Positions 17,579 through 26,602 of a DNA stretch of 64,000 nt are shown here, one piece after another (positions within the stretch are counted from its first letter, which is position 1; every line of letters starts with the position of its first letter). Under the pieces are notes generated by a model. It did no database searches. It was not told where the DNA came from and was given only the letters and a program-made list of their open reading frames with translations. Made by a program: the position numbers and the translations under genes. This DNA is from DATFFO01 sp963744905 (GTDB lineage Bacteria > Actinomycetota > Acidimicrobiia > Spongiisociales > ZC4RG35), in NCBI GenBank assembly GCA_963744905.1, contig CAVUUV010000005.1, forward strand, positions 620,001-684,000. Reading direction: 5' to 3'.

Positions 17579-18262
17579 TCAGCTCGACGGGGGCTTGCGC
17601 CGGGACCGGAACGGAGCGCTCACCATGTGGCCCAGGGAGCCGAACATGGCGTTCTTGCGCACGTTGCCTGCATTGCGCCACAAGCGATGTCCGTCGAGCT
17701 TGACCCGCTGGGTCTGGGGGATCGCCTCGATCCCGAAATGGCGGGCTAGCTGGCGGAGGGTGTGTTGCCACATGCGGTCCTCGGTCCGCGCCACACCCAG
17801 CATGAAGGCCGCATCCCAGAGAGGATCATTGGGACGTAGCATCAACTGGACCTGAGCAACGGTCTCGGGCTCTGCGTAGGCGGAGAAAGTGATCCATCCG
17901 GCGAAGGGATGCCCTTCCGGAGTCATGAAAGCGAACGAGGTCTCGTCGGCGTACAGGACCAGAATCCCGGTGGAAAGCATCTGCATCGACTTGATGCTGC
18001 CCACCTCACCGGGCTTGATGCCCGCCAGTGGGGCGTTGAACCGGGCCGACCGAGGCCAGAACTCCCCGTAGTTCGCCTTCCACTCGGCGATCACCGTCTC
18101 GGGCTCCACTCCGGGCAGCTCGACCCGATAGGTCTTCTGCCACAGCGGACCGAACCCTTGCTGGGGGCCGTTGAGGCGGCGGCCTCCCATATTGACGCCG
18201 CTGTCCTCGCCCAGCCTCTCGATTAGAGGTGCCCATCCTTCGGCATCTCGTGGTGTTGTCAT
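17579..18262 (-). CDS. Conserved hypothetical protein
   Basis: 227 residues from ATG 18262, chosen because GGAGGAG precedes it; the frame remains open upstream to 18310. No signal peptide or membrane helix. Contains SIKSMQMLSTGILVLYADET and FMTPEGHPFAGWITFSA, an alternation of strands, and a basic C-terminal tail (PFRSRRKPPSS). I do not recognise the family; a lipid- or ligand-binding START-like fold is a guess only. It follows membrane gene A of the partner-switching cluster by 55 bp on the same strand and may share its transcript. Confidence 0.6.
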   Translation of the reverse strand: MTTPRDAEGWAPLIERLGEDSGVNMGGRRLNGPQQGFGPLWQKTYRVELPGVEPETVIAEWKANYGEFWPRSARFNAPLAGIKPGEVGSIKSMQMLSTGILVLYADETSFAFMTPEGHPFAGWITFSAYAEPETVAQVQLMLRPNDPLWDAAFMLGVARTEDRMWQHTLRQLARHFGIEAIPQTQRVKLDGHRLWRNAGNVRKNAMFGSLGHMVSAPFRSRRKPPSS

Positions 18263-18317
18263 GGCTCCTCCGAACTCGCTGACGACCCGATTGAACAACC
18301 CGAGCGTCACGACTTCG

Positions 18318-19592
18318 TTACGGGATTCCGGTCCGGTCTGCCGCGGCCTGCTCGATCGGGCCCGGACCGGTCCTGGTCCACACCGAGATCAGCGCCGGAA
18401 CCAGGGCTCGGTCGACGACTCCGACCAACTCATCGGTCACCTCAGCCATATCGGTACGCCCGCTGAGGCGAGCACCGAAGCTTCCCACCTCGAACTCACG
18501 GTCGTAATGAGAGCGGTTGAAACGCCGATCCACCGCGGCGACGAGGCGAGCTCGCAGAGGGTTGAACAGCGCTGCCGCCACCAGGGTCGAGCCCGCCACC
18601 ACCAGATCGCTCGTCTCGCCCAGAATCGCCGCCAGGGCCACCACCGACCCGGCGTAGACCGCGGCGATGGCCAGAGTGAGGAGGGTGTAGGCCAGCGTAC
18701 GCGAGATGATGTGGTCGATCCGGTACAGCCGATAGCGGAGGACGGCGACTGCCACCGCCACCGGAACCGCCATGAAACCGGCGAGAGCCGGTGTCCAGAC
18801 CGCCCACAACAACACTCCCGCGGAACGCGGGTCTGCCTTGGCGAGACCCATGGCAGAGGCGATCGGGAACCCGATCAGCACACCGGTAGAGGCCAGTCCG
18901 AGGGCAGCCACCAGCCACCTCAGCTGAGGCCGCTCCACCCCCGCCGCACGCCGATAGCGCAAGAGGATCGAGATGGCACCGCCCAGGAGGACGACCATCT
19001 GAAGGGTCAACAGCAAATCGACGGGCGGGACCAGCGACCAGAAGCGGGCTCCGGGAACCAGAGCAAGTGGATTCACGATGTCGATCGGCGGCCCCGCAAC
19101 AGGGTCGATAGTGATGGTCGGGGCGAAGGCAACAAGCACGGCCACAAACACGCTGGCCAACAGGAAGACGCGAGCCCACAGGCCCGGACGGCCCGCAGGC
19201 ATCCGCCCGGTCGGAAAGAGCACGGTGAGGGCGAAGAGCGTCGCCAGAGAGGCGTTCCAGCCCCAGCTGATAGGCCAGGCGACCAGTTCCTCGAACCACG
19301 GGGCTCGTCCGGCCAGAAGCTCTCCGGGGTTTCCCCTGACCGGGAGTGTGGCTCCGACAATTTCGATCCCGATCAGCATGAGCAACCAGCCGATGGCATT
19401 CTCGGGGCGCTTGACGACCAGAACGGCACCGGTGACCACATAGGGAAGCATGAAGCAGAGCGTGATGGCGTCGCCGGCCAACGCCGTCACGACCAACCCG
19501 GCGATCACGATCGACAATGCAGCCGGCCATCTCAGCGTCCGCCTCAGCGGGCGCCGTTCGCCCTCACCGGTGGACTGCGCCTTCGCCTTCAT
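18318..19592 (-). CDS. Polytopic sensor-like membrane protein, paralogue A of three
   Basis: 424 residues from ATG 19592. About seven to nine hydrophobic helices, then the signature LRYRLYRIDHIISRTLAYTLL and FNPLRARLVAAVDRRFNRSHYDRE, then a soluble segment (FGARLSGRTDMAEVTDELVGVVDRAL). In this family (common in actinobacteria and Chloroflexi) the membrane part is often followed by GAF and kinase or PP2C output domains; here the protein stops first. Last gene of the partner-switching operon. Probably senses a membrane or extracellular cue for the STAS/PP2C module; the cue is unknown. Confidence 0.72.
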   Translation of the reverse strand: MKAKAQSTGEGERRPLRRTLRWPAALSIVIAGLVVTALAGDAITLCFMLPYVVTGAVLVVKRPENAIGWLLMLIGIEIVGATLPVRGNPGELLAGRAPWFEELVAWPISWGWNASLATLFALTVLFPTGRMPAGRPGLWARVFLLASVFVAVLVAFAPTITIDPVAGPPIDIVNPLALVPGARFWSLVPPVDLLLTLQMVVLLGGAISILLRYRRAAGVERPQLRWLVAALGLASTGVLIGFPIASAMGLAKADPRSAGVLLWAVWTPALAGFMAVPVAVAVAVLRYRLYRIDHIISRTLAYTLLTLAIAAVYAGSVVALAAILGETSDLVVAGSTLVAAALFNPLRARLVAAVDRRFNRSHYDREFEVGSFGARLSGRTDMAEVTDELVGVVDRALVPALISVWTRTGPGPIEQAAADRTGIP

Positions 19593-19620
19593 GGCAGGTG
19601 TCCGGGGTGGACCCGGCGGA

Positions 19621-19971
19621 TCAGGCCGATCCGGTGGCCGAGAGCTCGTCGGCGTGGATGTTGATGGCTTCGTCGAGCCGGGTGAGGGAGAAGATCTCGC
19701 GATAGTGATCACTGAGCCCGTAGGCGGCGAGGCGGTGACCGTTGCGTTGGGCACGGATGAGCACCGTGACCAGGAGGCCGATCCCACCGCTGTTCATGTA
19801 GTCGAGTCCCTCGAAGTTGAGGATGATCAGGTTCACCCCGGGCTGGTCGGCCTGGTTGTAGGCGTCCATGAGCACGCCCTCGCAGAAGGCGGTCATCTCG
19901 CCCTCGATGTCGATGATCTTGACTCCTTCGCCGGCATCCCGCACCGACATCGCTACCTGTGCCTGTGGCAT
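19621..19971 (-). CDS. STAS-domain anti-sigma factor antagonist
   Basis: 116 residues, SpoIIAA/RsbV-like. The phosphorylatable serine should be in LDYMNSGGIGLLV. In the unphosphorylated form such proteins bind the HATPase anti-sigma kinase and free its target. The motif YGLSDHYREIFSLTR is nearly identical in the next STAS protein, so the two are paralogues. The operon's HATPase and PP2C activities are the likely kinase and phosphatase. Confidence 0.88.
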   Translation of the reverse strand: MPQAQVAMSVRDAGEGVKIIDIEGEMTAFCEGVLMDAYNQADQPGVNLIILNFEGLDYMNSGGIGLLVTVLIRAQRNGHRLAAYGLSDHYREIFSLTRLDEAINIHADELSATGSA

Positions 19972-19982
19972 TCGCCTCTCCT

Positions 19983-20321
19983 TCAGCCGGTCGAGACTGC
20001 TTCGGTCTCGTTGTCGAAGATCGCCATGAAGTCGGCGATCCGGGTTATCTGGAAGATCTGGCGATAGTGATCACTCAGTCCGTAGGCGCGAACCTGGCGC
20101 CCGGCCGCTCTCGCCCGAGCCAGGAGGCCGACTATCACGGCGATGCCGGTGGAGTTGATGTATCCAACGTCGGAGAAGTCGAGGACCACTCCCCCGTCAC
20201 CCGACTGGGCGTAGGCGGCGTCGAGTTGCTCCTGGCTGTGGCGGTCGACCTCGCCCGCCAGGCGCAGAATGGCAACCGACGGCCGCCGGTCAACCGAGAC
20301 GTCGAATGGAATCGATGTCAT
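19983..20321 (-). CDS. STAS-domain anti-sigma factor antagonist, second copy
   Basis: 112 residues. Strand-turn-helix with candidate phospho-serine in VGYINSTGIAVIVG; shares YGLSDHYRQIFQITR with its neighbour. The ATG overlaps the stop of the PP2C gene, implying translational coupling and matched stoichiometry. The two copies could read two kinases, or form a serial relay in which one competes with the other. Confidence 0.88.
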   Translation of the reverse strand: MTSIPFDVSVDRRPSVAILRLAGEVDRHSQEQLDAAYAQSGDGGVVLDFSDVGYINSTGIAVIVGLLARARAAGRQVRAYGLSDHYRQIFQITRIADFMAIFDNETEAVSTG

Positions 20322-21916
20322 CCGCTTGCTCCTTCCAGGATCATGTCCATCTCTATGACATGTCTTCCGTTCTCGGTCCGATGACGGAGGTCGTCCACCA
20401 TCTGCTCGATTAGGAACAGCCCCCAGCCCCTGGGCGACTGAAGGCCGGCCAGTTTGGCTTCCAGGTCCGGCACCTCACCGTCGGGGATGTCGGGCCCGGA
20501 ACCATGGTCTTCGACACGAACCGTGAGCCGATCCGGAGACCTCAGCACCGTCACATCGACTACCAGAGACGGGTCGAAACGGTTCCCGTGCTCGATGGCA
20601 TTCATGGCCGCCTCCGACACCGCCGTTCGGAGTCGCTCCAGTCGCTCTCCGTCCAGGCCGATCGACCGGGCGAGCGAGCCGACCCTTTCCATCACAGCCC
20701 GTTCCCTGCCCTCTTCGCTTGGCACCGAGAAGCGGTCGATCTCCTCTGGCAGCGAGCCGAACACGCCGGCTGAACGTGCTGCCGAGGAGACGTGCCTGAC
20801 CATGACCATGGTGACGTCGTCCTCCTGCTCGTGATCGGCGCCGCAGAAGCGGTCGAGCTCGGCCAGGATCGATGAGGTGAGCCGGGTCCCGTCTCCCGTC
20901 GACCCGACCAGCCCCATCAGCCGGGGGAAACCGAACATGCTGCCGTCGGCGGCGTGGGCTTCCACTATCCCGTCACTGGTGAGAAGCATCACGGCTCCGT
21001 CTTCGAGAGTGAATGTCTTGACCTCGTAGGGCATTCCGGGCATGAGCCCCAGGGGCATTCCGGTGGCGCGGAGTTCGACCACGCCCTCGGCCGTTCGCAC
21101 ATAGGGGAGGTTGTGGCCGGCGTTGGCGAGAGTGAGGGCGCCGGTCAAGGGCTCCAGGATGGCGAACAGGCAGGTGACGAACATGGCGGGTGGGATCTCG
21201 TCGACCAGCACATCGTTTGTCTCGGCCAGGATCTGACCCGGATCGTTCAGGTGTTGGGCGGCGGCCCGCAAAGTGGAGCGGGTGGTGGCCATGACCAGGG
21301 CCGCCGGGACTCCCTTGTCGGTGACGTCCCCGATCACAATGCCCAGCCTCTCGCCGGGCATGGGGATGAAATCGTAGAAGTCCCCGCCCACGGCCCGGGC
21401 CGGGCGGTAGTAGGCGTCGATCTCCCAGCCGGGCAGAGCGGGAAGGTCCTTGGGCAAGAGCGTCTGTTGGATCAGAGCCGCCACTCGCAGCTCCTGTTCG
21501 ATGCGCTCCCTCTCCTTGGCCTCGGCCTCCTGCTGCCTGACCAGCTGGGCCAGGCGAATGGCAGGGGCCACCTGGGCGGCCAGAGCGCTGAGCAGGCGAC
21601 GATCATCGCCTGAATAGGGCTGGTCCGATAGGCGCTTGCCCAGGCTCAAGGTGCCGATCAGCTCACCCTGGCTGATCAGGGGGACTATCAGGTGCACACC
21701 GGCTTCCCGCATCGCCCCGAGTGCCGGAGACACGAGCTCGATCTTGTCCACCTCCACCGGTCCACCAACGCCCAGCAAATAGGACGTGAGCGGATCGTGG
21801 TCGGAGATCGGAATAGGCTCCGTCAGCACCGGGTTCTCAGCCTGCTGGCTCGCCCTGACGGGCTTGGGGGCCTGGCGACGTCTCTTTCTTAGCCTGGAGT
21901 CCTTCAACATTGCCAC
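20318..21916 (-). CDS. GAF-PP2C (SpoIIE)-HATPase bifunctional partner-switching protein
   Basis: 532 residues from GTG 21916 (AGAAGGG upstream; ATG 21910 possible). Residues 30-125: GAF-like (SPALGAMREAGVHLIVPL, LIGTLSLGKRLSDQPYS). About 125-165: coiled coil (QQEAEAKERERIEQEL). 165-345: SpoIIE phosphatase with GGDFYDF, GDVTDKGVPAALVMA, NAGHNLPYV, TSDGIVEA and EDDVTMVMV. 380-525: RsbW/SpoIIAB-type HATPase with SEAAMNAIEHGN, VEDHGSGPD and RGWGLFLIEQM. Phosphatase and anti-sigma-type kinase are therefore in one chain. Homologous chains elsewhere carry a seven-helix membrane domain at the N-terminus; here that part is the separate gene ten bases upstream. Confidence 0.9.
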   Translation of the reverse strand: MAMLKDSRLRKRRRQAPKPVRASQQAENPVLTEPIPISDHDPLTSYLLGVGGPVEVDKIELVSPALGAMREAGVHLIVPLISQGELIGTLSLGKRLSDQPYSGDDRRLLSALAAQVAPAIRLAQLVRQQEAEAKERERIEQELRVAALIQQTLLPKDLPALPGWEIDAYYRPARAVGGDFYDFIPMPGERLGIVIGDVTDKGVPAALVMATTRSTLRAAAQHLNDPGQILAETNDVLVDEIPPAMFVTCLFAILEPLTGALTLANAGHNLPYVRTAEGVVELRATGMPLGLMPGMPYEVKTFTLEDGAVMLLTSDGIVEAHAADGSMFGFPRLMGLVGSTGDGTRLTSSILAELDRFCGADHEQEDDVTMVMVRHVSSAARSAGVFGSLPEEIDRFSVPSEEGRERAVMERVGSLARSIGLDGERLERLRTAVSEAAMNAIEHGNRFDPSLVVDVTVLRSPDRLTVRVEDHGSGPDIPDGEVPDLEAKLAGLQSPRGWGLFLIEQMVDDLRHRTENGRHVIEMDMILEGASG

Positions 21917-21925
21917 GGCACCCTT

Positions 21926-23110
21926 CTACACATGTCGCGTTCCGGAATCGTTACGGCTCCTGGTCGCCGGGGAGGCATCACGGATCCACAGGGACGATGA
22001 CTTCGGGTGGAGGGTCCTTCCCAGGAGTCCCCCGAGTTCCTCGGTGAGGCCCTCGACCGACTGCCGCGGCCCCAGCTGAGCGGCGAACGCGGCTACCTCC
22101 CGCCCGGAATCGTACCGGGCACGATCGAATCTGCGGTCCACACGTTGTTGGATCTGGCGCCTGACCGGGTTGAAGACCGCCGCCGCGGCCAGGGTGGCCG
22201 CCGCCGTCACCAGGGCTCGGGAGCCTCCCACCACGCTCGACACGAGCACGACCGGCACCGCGTACACGAGGGCGACGATTGCTACCACCAGGGCGTAGGT
22301 GACCGTGCGAGAGATGATCCTGTCGATGTCGTACAGCCGGTATCTGGTTATGGCCACCCCGAAGCCGACCGGGATCAGCATGTAAACGACGAGCACCGCC
22401 CCCCACATGTCGGTCCCACCCACCATCTCGTACAGACGGGGAGAGGCGGCTGTGGTGGCGGCAAAGGTCACGGCCAGGGCCAGCAGGACCAGGGAGGCCA
22501 GCACCGGGCGGTACCTGACCCGCACCGCCTGCTCGGAGCGTCGCGAGCGAACGAACAAATGCGCGGTGGCGGCGACGAGCACCGCGGCGATGACCACGTA
22601 GCCGATCAGCTCCACACCCGGAGAGAACCAGCCCAGACCGGTCGGGTTCGAGCCCAGGTAGGCGTTGTTGTCGCTGCTGTCGGTTATGTCTCGGGCGAGC
22701 GAAGCCACCAGGACCATCGCCGAGGCCAAGAAGCCCGCCCTACGCCAGAGCGGTGGAGCCACGCCGTCGGGGAAGAGGATCATTAGCCAGGCGAACTGGG
22801 CGAACAGCGCCGGGAACCCCCAGCTGGTGAGCCAGCCGATCCATATCGGGGGGAGCCAGGGCAGCGCGTCGAAGGTAGTGACCTGGAGCGTCACTCCGAT
22901 CGACAACAGCAGCCACGCCACCGGATGACTCCCGATCCGGCCCAGGACCAGGGCCGCAACCAGGTAGAAAGGAGCCGCCGCCAGAAAGGCCCCGGGGAGG
23001 CGCCCCACCGCCAGCCCGGTGGCCACGGCAAGGCCGGAAACGACGCCCATGACCCCGAATACGGTGATCCGGACCCAACCGGCAACAGCCCCGCCGCCCC
23101 TACTACTCAT
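21926..23110 (-). CDS. Polytopic sensor-like membrane protein, paralogue B of three
   Basis: 394 residues from ATG 23110. About eight hydrophobic helices, then TRYRLYDIDRIISRTVTYALV, AVYAVPVVLVSSVVGGS, FNPVRRQIQQRVDRRFDRARYDSG and the end SSLWIRDASP. Stops ten bases before the GAF-PP2C-HATPase start, exactly where fused homologues would continue into GAF, so it is the likely cognate sensor of that protein. Overlaps paralogue C by eight bases. Confidence 0.75.
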   Translation of the reverse strand: MSSRGGGAVAGWVRITVFGVMGVVSGLAVATGLAVGRLPGAFLAAAPFYLVAALVLGRIGSHPVAWLLLSIGVTLQVTTFDALPWLPPIWIGWLTSWGFPALFAQFAWLMILFPDGVAPPLWRRAGFLASAMVLVASLARDITDSSDNNAYLGSNPTGLGWFSPGVELIGYVVIAAVLVAATAHLFVRSRRSEQAVRVRYRPVLASLVLLALAVTFAATTAASPRLYEMVGGTDMWGAVLVVYMLIPVGFGVAITRYRLYDIDRIISRTVTYALVVAIVALVYAVPVVLVSSVVGGSRALVTAAATLAAAAVFNPVRRQIQQRVDRRFDRARYDSGREVAAFAAQLGPRQSVEGLTEELGGLLGRTLHPKSSSLWIRDASPATRSRNDSGTRHV

Positions 23111-24311
23111 CGGCGCCCTTCATCCACAATCCTGCTCTGGAGGGCTGGAGGATGCGGGAAGTGACCTCGAGAAAGTGGCCTGTCACCCCGTCGAGCTCCA
23201 CCTCGGCGGGGAGGCCGGCGATGAAAGCCTCTACCTCCTGGCGGGCATCGAATCGGGACCGGTTGAAGCGGCGATCCACCACCGTCTGGATGCGGCGACG
23301 CAGCGGATTGAAGGCGGCGGCGGCAGCCAGGGTGGCGGCCGCCACGACGATCTGATTCGACCCGCCCACCAGACGGGGCACGAGTAACACAGGTATGGCG
23401 TAGACCGCGGTTATGGCGATGGCCAGCAATCCGTAGGTGACGGTGCGCGAGACGACCTTGTCCACGCCGTAGAGACCATGCCGCACCAGGGCATAGACGA
23501 ACGAAGCGGGGACGAGCGCCCACCCGATCTGAGCCGGCCACCAGGCGATGGCTCCGATCGTGTTGAAGAGCGCGAGGCCAAACACCACGCCCAGAACGAG
23601 GAGCCAGAACGAGTACAGGACGACCGTATAACGGCGCCGGGTCTCGCCCGAGGCTCGGCGATGCCTAACCCCCAGTGATGCCACGCAAGCCAGCACGCCG
23701 AAGATTATCAAAGCCAGGCCGGCGTCGACTATCGAGCGCGGCAGCCAGTTCAGCCCGAGCGGGTTGGGGTAGAAGCCGAGGACCGACTCGTCGCCTCCAT
23801 GGACCGGGTGGGCGGCGAACGACAACACCGTCAACGCGACCATCCCGCTGATCGTTAGCCGACCTGCGATTCGGCCCCGCCGACTTCGATCGCTCAGCCC
23901 ATCGGGGAACACCAGGAGAAGCCAGATCATGGCGGTGTAGGAGATGTAGCCGCCGATCCCGTCATACGCCCAGGCAATCCACGGATACCAGTGCGGAGCG
24001 ATGCCGGCCACTGCGATGGGCGAGCTGGTCAGAGGCCACCCGAGCCCGATGATCATCAGGAGCCATCCCACCTGATGCCAGGGACGCCTGACCATGATGG
24101 CCAAACCCGACCCAAGAAAGAGCAGCGGGATCGCCAAGGAGAACACCACCCCGGCAGGATCCTGGTCGGGCGCCCTCCCGATGACTGCCGACAGCCAGTA
24201 CAGGCCCAAGGTCGCGCCGACGAGCAGGATCAATCCGGTCCAGCGGAGGAGCTTCCAACCCGGATGGGCCGATTCCTTCCCCCCGGTCATCTGACCCGCG
24301 CCTTCGGTCAC
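23103..24311 (-). CDS. Polytopic sensor-like membrane protein, paralogue C of three (first in operon)
   Basis: About 402 residues. GTG at 24311 is favoured (AGGA close upstream), but ATG 24347 or 24374 are in frame. Helices fill residues 25-290. The shared signature reads VRHGLYGVDKVVSRTVTYGLL, FNPLRRRIQTVVDRRFNRSRFDAR, and the protein ends at SRAGLWMKGADE without an output domain. Tryptophan-rich loops (WYPWIAWAYDGIGGY) distinguish it from paralogues A and B, suggesting a different signal. Confidence 0.72.
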   Translation of the reverse strand: MTEGAGQMTGGKESAHPGWKLLRWTGLILLVGATLGLYWLSAVIGRAPDQDPAGVVFSLAIPLLFLGSGLAIMVRRPWHQVGWLLMIIGLGWPLTSSPIAVAGIAPHWYPWIAWAYDGIGGYISYTAMIWLLLVFPDGLSDRSRRGRIAGRLTISGMVALTVLSFAAHPVHGGDESVLGFYPNPLGLNWLPRSIVDAGLALIIFGVLACVASLGVRHRRASGETRRRYTVVLYSFWLLVLGVVFGLALFNTIGAIAWWPAQIGWALVPASFVYALVRHGLYGVDKVVSRTVTYGLLAIAITAVYAIPVLLVPRLVGGSNQIVVAAATLAAAAAFNPLRRRIQTVVDRRFNRSRFDARQEVEAFIAGLPAEVELDGVTGHFLEVTSRILQPSRAGLWMKGADE

Positions 24312-24407
24312 TTTTCCTGGTCCTTTCACACCCCGAGAAAGTGCCATGCCGGAAGCCTGACATGGCGCCGTCACGGCAACGTTACGACATCCCCGACCCG
24401 ACGGTCT

Positions 24408-25329
24408 TCAGGTTCCGCTCAGATCCTGGACAACCGGGGCCATCGCCTCCCAGGCTCGCGCCGGGATCACCGGATAGGAGATACCCCACCGGTTGCGTCG
24501 ATCCACCAGGTCTGCCCGGATCTCCTCGTGAGTCCCGACCAGGAAATGGGGCGATGACCGGATACCCTGTGGCGTCCCGCCCCACTTCTCGGCGAGGCGG
24601 GCGGTGCCCGCCTCACGGTCGGTCGTCACATCGATGCCGAACAGGAGGACGTTCAGCTCCAGGTCGTCGAACCGGTCACCGGCCCCGGCCCGGATCCACT
24701 CCAGCTTCCGATCGATGACGTCTCCTGCCCGGGTAATACGCTCGCCCAGATCGGATCTGCTTTTCAGCTCCCCGGCCGACAGCCCGACGATGTCGGCCTG
24801 GCGTCCGGCGATGCCCAGCATCCGCCTCGCACCTCCCCCGATGATCAACGTAGGCCGACCGGGTGCCGGTTTGGGTAACCCGTCGAGAGAGACCTGATAG
24901 TGGTCGCCCTCGAACACCAGCTCGCCAGGCCCCCACAGCCCCTTGAGCACGGCCACGGCCTCCTCGAAACGATCGACCTGCACACCGGGCGGGTCACGCT
25001 CGTATACCGGAACTCTCGTAATCATCTCTCTCCCACCCCGTGCCCAGCCCCAGCTCGAGCCTCCCATCCGTGAGCAGGTCGACCGTGGCAGCCTCCTTGG
25101 CCAGAACCGCCGGATGACGGAAGTCGTTGGCCAGCACCAGGGTCCCGACCCGCATCGAAGATGCTTCGGCCGCCGCCACCAGGGCAGGTAAGGGCGCCCA
25201 CTTGTCCGAGAAGTGGTCGGAGATGAACAGGGTCGAATAGCCGAGCTCTTCGGCCCGGGCCACCTCGGCCATCCATTGGCGGCGGCCTACGGCCGCCCCG
25301 GCCATGGCGCCAAAGCGGAACGGGTGCAT
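24408..25329 (-). CDS. F420-type LLM-class oxidoreductase, interrupted by +1 frameshift
   Basis: Luciferase-like monooxygenase-family flavin/F420 oxidoreductase. Starts at ATG 25329 (MHPFRFGAMAGAAV). The N-terminal frame carries LGYSTLFISDHFSD, TLVLANDFRHPAVLAKEAATVDLLTDGRLELGLGTGW, then stops at 24994. The second frame continues exactly where expected, YERDPPGVQVDRFEEAV to the stop at 24408. Dropping one base at 25003-25006 (TATA) restores a single protein of about 306 residues. The join falls at a conserved position, so this is one gene with an insertion or sequencing error. The substrate is unknown; probably co-transcribed downstream of hisA. Confidence 0.78.
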
Positions 25330-25349
25330 GGCCGCAAGGCTAACGGGGC

Positions 25350-26046
25350 TCAGGCGTCGAGACGGGCCCGCGCCTCGGCCAGGGTGAACCGACCCTCATA
25401 CAGGGCGCGGCCCACGACGGCGCCCTCGCAACCCAGGGCGGAGAGCACCTCCAGATCGGCCAATTCCGCCACACCACCTGAGGCGATGACAGAAAACCTG
25501 CCGTCGGAGATCAACGCCCCGGTCAGATCCAGGTCCGGTCCGGCCATCGTCCCGTCGCGGCCTATGCCCGTCACCAAGAGCCGCCCCACTCCGGCCCCGG
25601 CCAGGTCGTCCAGAACCTCCCCCACCGGCCTCCCATCGTCGGTCCATCCCCGGCCCGTGGCGCGGCCGGAACGAACGTCCACGGCGGCGACGACCCTCTC
25701 ACCGAGGCCGGCCAGCGAACCGGGCGACCACACCGCGGCCGTTCCCATCACAACCCGTTCAGCTCCCAATTCCAGGATCTGGCCGGCCACGACTGGAGTT
25801 CGGATACCTCCCCCGGCCTGGAAAGGTGACCCCGGCTTCGCCCAGCGCCGACCACAGGCCCAGATCGGGGTGACCGTCACGTGCGCCGGCCAGGTCCACC
25901 ACATGCACGAGTCCTGCCCCGGCCTGAACCCAACCTGCCGCCGTGGCGACAGGGTCGGCACCATAGGTTGTGGCGGTGTCGTATTCGCCCTGTAACAGCC
26001 GAACCACCCCACCGTCCAGGACGTCGACCGCTGGAATCAGTTCCAC
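25350..26046 (-). CDS. hisA: ProFAR isomerase HisA (possibly PriA), interrupted by +1 frameshift
   Basis: Isomerises ProFAR to PRFAR, the fourth step of histidine synthesis; (beta/alpha)8 barrel. Start ATG 26046 (MELIPAVDVLDGGVVRLLQGEYD, with the catalytic Asp of PAVDV). The frame breaks in an AAA run at 25822-25824; removing one base gives the standard GVTFQAGGGIRTP. The remainder carries GTAAVW, AAVDVRSG, LLVTGIGRDGTMAGPD (second catalytic Asp) and VIASGGVAELADL. About 231 residues when repaired. In many actinobacteria the enzyme is PriA and also replaces TrpF; no trpF is seen here, so this is open. It is detached from the other his genes and on the opposite strand. Confidence 0.85.
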
Positions 26047-26131
26047 CGCCGCACTCCATTCCGGTTGCGGCCCGGGTTAGTTTCCCTGCCACGCCGCTAA
26101 CTTGGCCGGTGATACGGGATCGGAGCCAACC

Positions 26132-26529
26132 ATGCCCACTGTCAGCGTTCGATACATCGTCGACGACGTCGATCAGGCGATCGAGTTCTACTGCGGTCAC
26201 CTGGGCTTCACCGAGGACATGCATCCAGCTCCACCCTTCGCCATGCTCTCCCGCGGCGATCTCCGGCTGCTGCTCAGTGCACCCGGGGGCGGCCCCGGGG
26301 GCGGGGGCGCCATGCCCGACGGCACGCTCCCCCAACCGGGCGGATGGAACCGCTTCTCCCTCGAGAGTGGATGACCTGGCAGCTCTGGTGGAGCGACTCC
26401 GAGTTGAACGGAGTCCGCTTCCGCAATCAGATCGTCGACGGGGTCGGAGGCCGACAGATCCTGGTCGAAGATCCCTCCGGCAATCCTGTCGAGCTGTTCG
26501 AGCCCACCCTGCCCGAGGCAGCGCTGTAG
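26132..26529 (+). CDS. Glyoxalase/VOC-superfamily protein, interrupted by two +1 frameshifts
   Basis: Start ATG 26132 (MPTVSVRYIVDDVDQAIEFYCGHLGF, a VOC strand-helix unit). The frame passes through GGWNRFSLE, then needs one A dropped at 26366 to continue VDDLAALVERL and one C dropped at 26399-26400 to continue ELNGVRFRNQIVDGVGGRQILVEDPSGNPVELFEP, ending at 26529. Repaired length about 131 residues, normal for the family. Metal-site Glu near the end (VELFEP) is present. Function unknown; divergent from hisA. Confidence 0.72.
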
Positions 26530-26602
26530 GACCTCGGAGCCGGGCTCGGTGAATGACTGAGCCATTCGTCGAGCCACTCTTCTCGCTGCTCGGTTGCTTC
26601 AT

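Noticed and set aside
18171..19664. Nearly 500-codon open frame on the plus strand
   Set aside because: Antisense to membrane paralogue A; composition is His/Arg/Asp/Gln-rich as expected for a shadow of a high-GC gene, with no motif or ribosome site.
26360..26374. TGA at 26372 in the VOC gene as a selenocysteine codon
   Set aside because: The sequence after the TGA in that frame is not VOC-like; a single extra base explains the break, and no Cys is expected there.
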